From the NCBI RefSeq assembly GCF_900129745.1, contig NZ_FQWS01000001.1:868001-932000 (forward strand): a stretch of DNA of 64,000 nt. The letters are read 5' to 3'. The translations under genes and the position numbers were made by a program. The notes under the pieces were generated by a model. That model had not been told where the DNA came from, did no database searches, and was given only the letters and a program-made list of their open reading frames with translations. The DNA is from Winogradskyella jejuensis (GTDB lineage Bacteria > Bacteroidota > Bacteroidia > Flavobacteriales > Flavobacteriaceae). This document shows positions 50,682 through 58,721 of the stretch, piece after piece. The number at the start of each line of letters is the position of its first letter. The first letter of the stretch is position 1.

Positions 50682-51497
50682 TTATTGCTTAATCAACTTA
50701 ATTGTTCTATTAGCGTTACCAGAAACAAGTTGTAAAAAATAAATTCCAGAATTTAACTCAGATATATCAATAGAATTATCTGTAACATCTGCGCTAATCG
50801 TTTTAACTAAAGCGCCATTAATATTATAAATTTGGGCATTATCAATTGAAATTCCAGCTGTTTTAATATTAAATGTGTCTACTATTGGATTAGGAAATAC
50901 AGAGGTTTTAGAAAGAATAAAATCATCAGCACTTAAAACAAGGTTAAAATTGGTGTCTCCAACCAAAGCTCCATAACGGTCTATATTACCTGATCCATCT
51001 TGTGAGTCCATTACAATAACATTCCCTAAACTTAGACTAAAGTCATTAATAAGTGTTGTTATTAGAGGGTCAGTCGTTTCTACAAACTCTATATCTCCAC
51101 CTGTTGGTGAGCTCGTAACCTCAAAGCTTACTAAACCAAATCGTTCTGTCCCGTGATTAAAGATAGTTTGCCCTACATCACTTACTAGTGATATGACATC
51201 TTTTGTACCATCTCCAACACCAGCTCCTTGCAATACAGGTCCAGTAAGGATATCCACATCTGTTTCCCAGCCAGTTCCAGTTAAAGATGTAATGTTTCCT
51301 ATAGTTTCTCCTGTAGCTATGGTAAATAAAACAACGCCAGAGGCAAAATCTGCACCTGTAGCTGCTGCACTTGGCACAGCAAATACAGTATATAAATTAG
51401 AGTTTGTAGCATCACGCTCTACCTCAAAGTCGTATGTGGTTTGAGCATAGGTAAGCAATGTTAACATTGCAAATAATAGTGTAGTAATTTTTTTCAT
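50682..51497 (-). CDS. Secreted T9SS cargo protein
   Basis: The 271-residue protein has a signal peptide ending TYAQ, a beta-rich middle with cohesin-like features (ASGVVLFTIATGETIGNITSL, ERFGLVSFEVTSSPTGGDI), and a T9SS type A sorting domain (TSVFPNPIVDTFNIK, NSGIYFLQLVSGNANRTIK, LIKQ). The cohesin-like middle and a dockerin-like end in the adjacent 1452-residue protein could pair; this is an inference. It lies 34 bp downstream of that gene on the same strand and is likely cotranscribed. Confidence 0.83.
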   Translation of the reverse strand: MKKITTLLFAMLTLLTYAQTTYDFEVERDATNSNLYTVFAVPSAAATGADFASGVVLFTIATGETIGNITSLTGTGWETDVDILTGPVLQGAGVGDGTKDVISLVSDVGQTIFNHGTERFGLVSFEVTSSPTGGDIEFVETTDPLITTLINDFSLSLGNVIVMDSQDGSGNIDRYGALVGDTNFNLVLSADDFILSKTSVFPNPIVDTFNIKTAGISIDNAQIYNINGALVKTISADVTDNSIDISELNSGIYFLQLVSGNANRTIKLIKQ

Positions 51498-51531
51498 GGG
51501 TTTAGGGTTTATTTATTAATATTAAGTTTAT

Positions 51532-54500
51532 TTAGTTTTGAGGTATTTGCGAAGTGATGTTAGAAAACAATGAGTTAAATACATTACCTGGGTTACCAAG
51601 AATATTGTCTCTTATAAATAATGGTTCACTGTTTCCTGCAGAAAACTTTAGCTCGCCATCCATATTTATATCTTCATTTAAATAGCCTTGAGCTGCAAAA
51701 AAGAGAGAATTAAAAATATTATCAGGGTTGTTTAACACAGCGTCTCTAATATCTGTTGGCTCTGCATTAGCTCCTGAGAATCTCACAACACCATCTGAAT
51801 TGGCATCTCCTGCCCACATGCCTAGTGTATTTTCTGGCATTCCAAAATTGGTTTGCGCATTTGTTCCTAAGGTTAGAGTTGCTGTATTAGTAAAATCTAA
51901 GTTAAGCCTATTTCCATCTAGAAGTAATAAAGAATTTGAAACTATTCCTAAGTGATTCCTATGCTTTATGGCCACAAAATAATTACCATTTGGAGCAGTA
52001 AACTGTAATATTCCTAAACCATTTAAGTCAACAATATCACCATCGCGTTGTAATAATGCAGAGCGCGCTTCAATAATATTTGTTAGGTCAAAAGCATCTC
52101 GTAATTCTACAAATACCCAATCAACAATGGCATTTTCGCCTTCAACATTAAATACTGATGCGTTAACAGCGAGAGCATCACTATATGGTGACGTTGTTGG
52201 TATAAGACCAGCTACACGCAAATCGTCTCGCATTAATGTTTCTTCGCCAGTATTTGGATTTAGATACGCACCTTGCAAAAAGACTTTAGGTTCTAAAATA
52301 GTAGTACCTTGTTCTATAATCGATTTAAATCCTGTCCAGCCATTATCTAAATAGGCTTGCATTGTTCCTTGCGGAATGAATAAATTGATATTATTACGTG
52401 GATTAATAGTCCCATTATTTATGGTTGGTGGATTTACACTTTCTGAAATAATTTCCGTTAATCCATTATCAAAAAAAGCTTCACCTCCAATGGACGTTAT
52501 ATTTACAGGAATGTTTGTACTTCTCAACGAACCATTGTCCCTAAATGCACGACCTTCTAGTGTGGTAAGTGTACTAGGCAACTGTAACGTTTGTACACCT
52601 CGATTTCTAAATGCTTCATTCCCGATAGTAGTAATGGTAAAATCAACACCATTTTTGCTTATTAATTCTGGAAATACAAAATCACCGTTAGGTACCGTTC
52701 CATTTTGGCCAACTGCGGATAATGTATTTGGTGCTAAGGTTAAAATTTCATATCTAATTGCATTTACTGTAAATGTATTTCCAACCGCAAGTCCATTTCC
52801 ATTAATGGTAAAGAATCCTGTCCAACCCGCATTTTCATAATCAATTTCATTACCAGAAGGTACTGTTAACGCTATGTTTTCACGTTCTCCAAACGAATTA
52901 CTTTCAATAGTTGCTGGTGCTGTTCCTAAAGCTTCTACCTGTTCTAAAGTTGCTAAAGAAAATGAATTTGAACCAATGGTAGTTATACTAGCAGGAAGTG
53001 TTACACTTGTAATATCTGTATTTTGAAACGCATTATTTTCAATAGCAGTTATAGTAAAAGTTGTACCTGCTTCCGTAACTATTTCAGGAATACTAATATT
53101 TTGTTCTGTAGTTACTCTGCTTAAAACTTTTACTTCATTTGGACTCACACTAGTTACTTCATATCGAAAGTCTCCCGCTGTAAATTGGGCGCCTATTTGA
53201 AAGTCTCCATTTACACTTCCAAAACCTGTCCAACCTGCCGCAACATAATCGTCAATCACAGATTGTTGATTGGGTATTATAGTTAGATTAATAGTACTAC
53301 GCGTTCCAAAACTTGAAGCAGTAATTGCAGCAGGAGTTTCGCTATCTGCAATTATATTGGCTAACGGATTACTAGAAAAAGCATCATTTTCAATACTTGT
53401 AATATTAGAAGGAATTGTAATTGTAGTCAATAAATTAGCATTAAACGTATTTGCTGCTATTGTGGTAATGTTTGCAGGAATAGTAACGCTGGTTAATTTA
53501 TTATTTCGAAAAGAAAACCCTTGTAATTCAATTAAACTCTCAGGAAAACTAATAGATTCTATTTCATTGTTACGAAACACATCATTGCGTATAGTTTGAA
53601 GGTTTGCTGGAAGCGTTACACTTATCAAATCGTTATCACGAAAGGTTTGTGGTCTAAGTTCAGTGATACCATCCGGAATGACAATACTTGTCAACTGATT
53701 GTTTCTGAATGCAGCTGACCCTAAAGTTGTTAAACTTGAAGGCAAGGTTATGTTTACAAGTTGATTATTAAGAAATGCATCGGTATCAATGGTTTCTACA
53801 GTATTAGGAAATATAACGTTTGTAAGTCTATTATCACGAAAGGCAGCTCTCCCAATTGTAATAACTCCAGTTGGAATTACCAAACTACCTATTTGATTAT
53901 TTAAAAATGCTGCTTCATCAATGATATCAATAGAATTTGGAAGTGATAGGCTGGATATTTGATTATTTGAAAAAGCGCCATTTTCAATGGCCACTGTTCC
54001 TAAAGGAATACTCAAATTGGTTAATTGGTTTCCTCTAAAAGCATTTACGCCAATAGTTTCTGGACCAGATGTAAATGTAACTTGGGTTAAAGCATTATTT
54101 AAAAATGCGTCTTCTCCAATTGTAGTGACTGATGCTGGAAACGTAATTGCTGTAAGATTGTTGAGTTCAAATGCTTCTGCATCGATAACTTCTATATTTT
54201 GAGGAAATACAACACTATTGATACCCTTATTTCTAAAAGCTCGAAATCCAACAGCTGTCACTGTAAATGAAATACCATTTTTAGTGGTTGTTGACGGTAA
54301 TACTAAATCAGTAATACCGTTTCCGCCACTTCTTAATTCTACCGTATTTGGGTTAACGCCATTAATTCTATAGTTAAAACCATCAACAGAAAAATCAGAA
54401 CCTATAGAAGGTATTCCATTGACTGAAAAGAAACCTGTCCAACCGCCATTTTCATATATTGTTTCAGATCCGTTTGGAACTGTCAGCGAAATATTTCCTC

Positions 54501-55890
54501 GATTTGTTATACTATTATCCGTCTCTAAAGTGGGAGCAGTTACTGCTTGTGAAATAATTTCTGTAAGCGGATTATCTCGGAACGCTTCATTTTCAATTGT
54601 AGCAACAGAAGCTGGAAGTGTAATTGTAGTTAAATTGTTACTCTCAAAGGCTTCATTACCAATCAAATCAGCATTTTGCGGCAATACTACACTATTGAGA
54701 TTCCTACCTCTAAAAGCACGAAATCCAATGGCGTTTACTGTAAATGAAATACCATTTTTAGTGGTTGTTGACGGTAATACTAAATCAGTAATACCGTTTC
54801 CGCCACTTCTTAATTCTACCGTATTTGGGTTAACGCCATTAATTCTATAGTTAAAACCATCAACAGAAAAATCAGAACCTATAGAAGGTATTCCATTGAC
54901 TGAAAAGAAACCTGTCCAACCGCTATTTTCATATACTGTTTCTGAACCATTGGGAACCGTTAAATTAATATTGCCACGATTTGTAAAACTATTTGTTTGA
55001 ATAGTTGGTGCAGCAACGGCATCTAAAATGACTTCTATGAGCGAGTTATTACTATTAAACGCTTCATTATCAATAGTAATTAGAGAAGCAGGAAGTGTAA
55101 CTGTTGTTAGATTATTGTTTTCAAACGCTTCGTTTTTAATCACTTCTATCGTATTTGAAAAGGAAACACTATTAATTCCTGCATTTCTGAAAGCACGACT
55201 TCCAATCGCCGTGACAGTATATGTATCTCCTAATTGTGGTTCTACAACTGATGCTGGTATAACTACATCAACAATTCCATTTAAACGACCGGCAACTTCA
55301 ACTTCTAGCGGGTTTTGTGAAGTCACTCTATACCGTAAATCACCCACATCAAAAGTTCCGCCAACGGGAATTTCTCCATTAACGGTTCTAAAACCTGTCC
55401 AACCGCCACTTATATACGTAGCTTCAAATCCATCAGGAACTATTAAATCTACATTAGCGCGTGTACCAAATGAACTGTTACTAATATTTGCAGGCACAGT
55501 TCCTTCAGCAATAACTTCATTTAATCCGCTATTCAAAAAAGCTTCACCGTTTACATTAGTAACACTCGCTGGTAGAGTAACTGAGGTAAGATTGCCATTA
55601 TCTCTAAATCCACGAAAATTAATAATGCGTAAGGTGTTGGGTAAAATTACACTCGTCACACCTTTGTTTCTAAATGCCTGACTTCCTACTTCAGTAACCG
55701 TATAGCTATCTGTACCATCGGTGACGGTACTCGGTATTGTTAATGGGTTTGTAACTGTTCCGCCAGTAACCTCAACTTCGTTAGGGTTGGTTGAAATGAC
55801 ATTGTAGTTAAGTCCGTTATCAGTAAAGGTTTGCGAATAACTTAGTGTTGTAAAAACAACGGTAAGTAATGTGAGCAATTTTGTTTTCAT
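51532..55890 (-). CDS. Giant BspA-type leucine-rich-repeat secreted protein
   Basis: The 1452-residue protein has a signal peptide (TLSYSQ) and many BspA-like (LRR_5) repeats of the form TSVILPNTLRII...AFRNN, in six cassettes each closed by a GWTGF module (GGWTGFRTVNG, SGWTGFFSVNG, GGWTGFFSVNG, AGWTGFGSVNG, AGWTGFFTING, NGWTGFKSIIE). Each module leads into a YRVTS..P-type strand region. The C-terminal 90 residues hold two dockerin-like loops (DANSDGVVRF, DINMDGELKF) and no recognisable T9SS type A domain. BspA relatives bind host or matrix proteins. Two cassettes share an identical 185-bp DNA segment. Confidence 0.9.
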   Translation of the reverse strand: MKTKLLTLLTVVFTTLSYSQTFTDNGLNYNVISTNPNEVEVTGGTVTNPLTIPSTVTDGTDSYTVTEVGSQAFRNKGVTSVILPNTLRIINFRGFRDNGNLTSVTLPASVTNVNGEAFLNSGLNEVIAEGTVPANISNSSFGTRANVDLIVPDGFEATYISGGWTGFRTVNGEIPVGGTFDVGDLRYRVTSQNPLEVEVAGRLNGIVDVVIPASVVEPQLGDTYTVTAIGSRAFRNAGINSVSFSNTIEVIKNEAFENNNLTTVTLPASLITIDNEAFNSNNSLIEVILDAVAAPTIQTNSFTNRGNINLTVPNGSETVYENSGWTGFFSVNGIPSIGSDFSVDGFNYRINGVNPNTVELRSGGNGITDLVLPSTTTKNGISFTVNAIGFRAFRGRNLNSVVLPQNADLIGNEAFESNNLTTITLPASVATIENEAFRDNPLTEIISQAVTAPTLETDNSITNRGNISLTVPNGSETIYENGGWTGFFSVNGIPSIGSDFSVDGFNYRINGVNPNTVELRSGGNGITDLVLPSTTTKNGISFTVTAVGFRAFRNKGINSVVFPQNIEVIDAEAFELNNLTAITFPASVTTIGEDAFLNNALTQVTFTSGPETIGVNAFRGNQLTNLSIPLGTVAIENGAFSNNQISSLSLPNSIDIIDEAAFLNNQIGSLVIPTGVITIGRAAFRDNRLTNVIFPNTVETIDTDAFLNNQLVNITLPSSLTTLGSAAFRNNQLTSIVIPDGITELRPQTFRDNDLISVTLPANLQTIRNDVFRNNEIESISFPESLIELQGFSFRNNKLTSVTIPANITTIAANTFNANLLTTITIPSNITSIENDAFSSNPLANIIADSETPAAITASSFGTRSTINLTIIPNQQSVIDDYVAAGWTGFGSVNGDFQIGAQFTAGDFRYEVTSVSPNEVKVLSRVTTEQNISIPEIVTEAGTTFTITAIENNAFQNTDITSVTLPASITTIGSNSFSLATLEQVEALGTAPATIESNSFGERENIALTVPSGNEIDYENAGWTGFFTINGNGLAVGNTFTVNAIRYEILTLAPNTLSAVGQNGTVPNGDFVFPELISKNGVDFTITTIGNEAFRNRGVQTLQLPSTLTTLEGRAFRDNGSLRSTNIPVNITSIGGEAFFDNGLTEIISESVNPPTINNGTINPRNNINLFIPQGTMQAYLDNGWTGFKSIIEQGTTILEPKVFLQGAYLNPNTGEETLMRDDLRVAGLIPTTSPYSDALAVNASVFNVEGENAIVDWVFVELRDAFDLTNIIEARSALLQRDGDIVDLNGLGILQFTAPNGNYFVAIKHRNHLGIVSNSLLLLDGNRLNLDFTNTATLTLGTNAQTNFGMPENTLGMWAGDANSDGVVRFSGANAEPTDIRDAVLNNPDNIFNSLFFAAQGYLNEDINMDGELKFSAGNSEPLFIRDNILGNPGNVFNSLFSNITSQIPQN
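54261..54922. repeat. Identical 185-bp direct repeat inside the BspA-like gene
   Basis: Positions 54261-54445 and 54738-54922 are base-for-base the same, 477 bp apart (159 codons). The repeat spans the end of one LRR cassette and the start of the next. Identity at DNA level points to a recent duplication or gene conversion, and to a risk of length variation by recombination or assembly collapse. Confidence 0.88.
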
Positions 55891-55948
55891 TTGGGTGTGT
55901 TTTAAAAATATTGTGTGATTTTTATAGCATTGATAATGAGTTGATTGA

Positions 55949-56683
55949 CTAGTCTAAAAAACTAAAATCTAAGAACTGAATACATATTTCATTGAATAAT
56001 TCTTCTGCTTCGGGTTGTCTTATTAAGGCTTCTAGTAATCCGTTAAACGCTTGCGCTTTAGCAGCTTCAATAGTTTCATCGCTAAAAATAGCTGGGTCGT
56101 AATCTCCTAAATATTTTGTTGCTGCAGTTTTTAGACTCTCAAAAGCTTCGGGTTGTCTTGCTATACCTATAAATAAATCAATCATGGCTATGCCTCTTGC
56201 ATTGCCGTTAATAATAGCATTATCACTCATGTGTTCTGGGTCAAAAGGCCCAACAAACTGCGTTGCTGCGGTATCAAAAGTCTCAAAAGCTTCGGGTTGC
56301 CTTGATATACCTTGAAACAACTCCGCAACAGCCTGTCCTCGAACTATAATTGTATTATCAGTAAAAGGCAATAACTCTGTATAATCAGTATAAATTGTTT
56401 CTGTAAGTGCTATTAAAGTTTCAGCAGATTCTGGTTGCCTTGTGATATTTTCTAATAATGTAATAGCGACACTCATCTTAATAGCGTTGATATCTGAGTC
56501 TGCACTATTATCTAATAAATTTGAAATGGAATCTAAAGAAGTTGAAAACTGATTTTCAATCTCGTTTTGATTCTCTGATAAGTCATTGATTTGATTTTGC
56601 AAATTGTTTATATCGTCTTCGTAAGTACAACTTGTTAATACTAAGAGTGTAATTCCTGTTAGTAATAGAATAATTTTTTTCAT
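55949..56683 (-). CDS. Repeat lipoprotein with four RQPE units
   Basis: From the ATG at 56683 the protein is 244 residues with a lipobox (LVLTSC, Cys19) and a short coiled-coil (INNLQNQINDLSENQNEIEN). Four repeats of 46-48 residues follow, each marked by RQPE (at about 82, 128, 176 and 222) within a helical unit such as ISRQPEAFETFDTAATQF. The unit pattern is helix plus loop. No family was recognised. It sits 59 bp upstream of the BspA-like gene on the same strand, and downstream of a regulator gene and a candidate AraC-type operator. Confidence 0.82.
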   Translation of the reverse strand: MKKIILLLTGITLLVLTSCTYEDDINNLQNQINDLSENQNEIENQFSTSLDSISNLLDNSADSDINAIKMSVAITLLENITRQPESAETLIALTETIYTDYTELLPFTDNTIIVRGQAVAELFQGISRQPEAFETFDTAATQFVGPFDPEHMSDNAIINGNARGIAMIDLFIGIARQPEAFESLKTAATKYLGDYDPAIFSDETIEAAKAQAFNGLLEALIRQPEAEELFNEICIQFLDFSFLD

Positions 56684-56820
56684 GATTATGTAGGTTTCTG
56701 TTTTATGATGCAATACTATTTCTATACCTGTTTTTATAAAAAATAAACTGCCTCAGAGGGAAAAATTGGGTTTAAAAGTGAAAAAAATGACTTGAAAAAT
56801 TCTTCTAATTCAATTTAAAA

Positions 56821-56828
56821 CAAAGGTA
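56821..56828 (-). promoter_or_regulatory. Promoter -7 box of the lipoprotein-BspA unit
   Basis: On the minus strand this reads TACCTTTG, matching TAnnTTTG. No clear TTTG -33 box is seen at the right distance, which suits activator-dependent transcription. The leader to 56683 would be about 130 nt. Confidence 0.55.
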
Positions 56829-56847
56829 AATTGAGGTCTCTCTTTGT

Positions 56848-56884
56848 ACTGTAACAATCCCGAACTAGACTGTTACAATAGCGA
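56848..56884 (-). promoter_or_regulatory. Candidate AraC-type operator: 16-bp direct repeats 21 bp apart
   Basis: ACTGTAACAATCCCGA at 56848-56863 and ACTGTTACAATAGCGA at 56869-56884 match in 13 of 16 bases, start to start 21 bp. The promoter-proximal copy ends 20 bp from the -7 box, so it replaces the -33 region. AraC-family proteins bind such half-sites in tandem about two helix turns apart. A TGTAACA/TGTTACA inverted repeat is contained in the pair. Confidence 0.6.
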
Positions 56885-56909
56885 CATAAAGTGTAGTAAA
56901 ATTGGGTGG

Positions 56910-58565
56910 TTATTCGGTAATGTCTGATGGGCTCACACCAAACTCTTTCTTGAAACATTTAGAGAAATAGGAAGGACTTGTAAACCCATATTGAAACGCA
57001 ACTTCTGATATGGTGAAAGTTCTAGTCAGCAAAGCTGCTTTTGCTTTATTAAGTCGAGTAGTAGTAATAATCTGACCAGGCGTTTTACCTGTGAGTTCTT
57101 TTAGTTTACGCTGTAGTTGACGCTCGCTAATACCAACTTTTCGGCTTAGCTCATCAACTCCAAAATTGCTATTTTCTAAATTCTGCTCAATAATTACCAA
57201 TACATCTTCTAAAAACGAATCGTATTGAACGACTTGAACTGTATGTAGATTTCCTTGAATTTTTGCAACGTTACTTTTAGATACACTATAGACACTTTGC
57301 AAGTCATTATTTTTGTTAACCAAAACTGCACCTTCTTTTTTAAACTGAAAGGCAGAACCAGACAATAAATGTTTTATGGTTTGTATCGCATATATTCCGT
57401 TACGCTTAGATTGCGTTTTTAAATTATTGATAATGTATTTATCGTTTTCTGATACGGATTCTTTAAGCGACAATAACCCTTGTCTCATAAAAATGCAAAA
57501 TGATGCTGTAATGCCTAATTGCTTTAAGTGCTGCTCAAAATCTATTGCACAATTTGTAGCTCTTCCGGGCAATCTAAATGCAGCTACAAAGCTTTTTCTA
57601 CTGGAGACGATTGTCTTTCCGTCATATTGTTCTATAAATTGTTTAACTAAATTGGGTTTTAAATTAGTTATTACTTGCTCAGAAACACATCCGCAAACAA
57701 GAGTTATTAAGCCTTTTTCTTGAGGTTTTTGGGGACTAATTTCGTCTATGAAATTTTTCATCTCGTTTAATACCTCATCTGTATTTCCTGCCCAAAATAA
57801 ATGGTCGCTACCGCTAAATTCTACAAATTTTGCATCTTTTAAACGCTCTGCAACAAAGCGTCCTTCTTCGATTTTTACATCAATATCGTTGGTACGTTGC
57901 ATTAATAATGTAGGTACTTTAATGTGTTTTAGTACATCAATGATATTAACTTCAGTATTCATTTTGGTGAGCTTAATGGCAGCCGATGGACTTGCACCAG
58001 ACCTAAAATAGTTGGCTAGCCAATCCATAAAAATTGGGTCATTAGCTTTAGACGGTACAAGACTTTGCAAGTATAGTTTACCACTGCCCCAATTGTTTTC
58101 TATCATATCGTATACCTTTTGACGCTCATCGTCTGTTGGAGCCCAAGGATAATCTTCAGAAAAACGACGTTTTGCAAAGATGCCAAATGCCATTAGTGCT
58201 AATACTCTGTTAGGATACGTGGCACTAAATAATGCGGAAACACTTCCACCTTCGGAATGCCCAAACAAAACGGCTTCACTAGAATTTACGGCATCCATAA
58301 CAGCTTTGATATCTTCCATGCGCTCCTCAAGCGTAGAAAGCTCAACGACACGATCAGATAATCCAGTTCCTCGTTTATCAAAAAGGATAACTCTAGCGAC
58401 TTTGCCTAATTCATGAAAAAAATGAACCAATTCTGGGCAAGACCACATCCAATCGATATTAGATATCCAACCTGGTATGTAAACTAAGTCAATATTACCA
58501 TTACCAAATACTTGATAAGCAATACTAATGTTTCCACTTTTGGTGTATTGAATTTGGGGTTTCAT
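56910..58565 (-). CDS. Alpha/beta-hydrolase, degenerate class III cyclase and AraC fusion regulator
   Basis: From the ATG at 58565 the product is 551 residues. Residues 1-275 are an alpha/beta hydrolase with GHSEGG (Ser104 as nucleophile), LMQRTNDIDV and SGSDHLFWAG (His255). Residues 283-415 align by eye with the class III nucleotidyl cyclases that usually follow this hydrolase: SFVAAFRLPGRATNCAID parallels the GFLATFDGPARAI motif, and IKHLLSGSAFQFKKEG parallels VxDLVxGSGxxFxDxG. The metal-binding Asp pair is absent, so it is probably inactive. Residues 455-551 are an AraC DNA-binding domain (VGISERQLQRKLKELTG, VAFQYGFTSPSYFSKCFKK). It likely controls the downstream surface genes. Confidence 0.85.
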   Translation of the reverse strand: MKPQIQYTKSGNISIAYQVFGNGNIDLVYIPGWISNIDWMWSCPELVHFFHELGKVARVILFDKRGTGLSDRVVELSTLEERMEDIKAVMDAVNSSEAVLFGHSEGGSVSALFSATYPNRVLALMAFGIFAKRRFSEDYPWAPTDDERQKVYDMIENNWGSGKLYLQSLVPSKANDPIFMDWLANYFRSGASPSAAIKLTKMNTEVNIIDVLKHIKVPTLLMQRTNDIDVKIEEGRFVAERLKDAKFVEFSGSDHLFWAGNTDEVLNEMKNFIDEISPQKPQEKGLITLVCGCVSEQVITNLKPNLVKQFIEQYDGKTIVSSRKSFVAAFRLPGRATNCAIDFEQHLKQLGITASFCIFMRQGLLSLKESVSENDKYIINNLKTQSKRNGIYAIQTIKHLLSGSAFQFKKEGAVLVNKNNDLQSVYSVSKSNVAKIQGNLHTVQVVQYDSFLEDVLVIIEQNLENSNFGVDELSRKVGISERQLQRKLKELTGKTPGQIITTTRLNKAKAALLTRTFTISEVAFQYGFTSPSYFSKCFKKEFGVSPSDITE

Positions 58566-58721
58566 TTCTTGATATATGACATTTATCCAAAGATGAAACA
58601 CTATAACAAATCCGACAATAAATTAGGGGTAGCAACAGGGTATCACAACAAGAAAAGCTTTATAAATAAAATGATTAAAGCAAACTGTGAGTGAAAAAAA
58701 TACGACACCAAAAGATGAAAA

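Noticed and set aside
52376-55681. Long plus-strand open frames across the BspA-like gene (for example 55028-55681)
   Set aside because: They lie opposite a repeat-rich coding gene and reflect its codon bias; they have low complexity and no domain signature.
51532-55890. Possible CRISPR or tandem-repeat array
   Set aside because: Repeats are protein-coding LRR units of irregular length with diverged DNA, not short identical repeats with unique spacers.
58512-58694. Plus-strand 60-residue frame between the fusion regulator and TPR-LuxR genes
   Set aside because: Overlaps the start of the regulator in antisense; composition looks random and no signature was seen.
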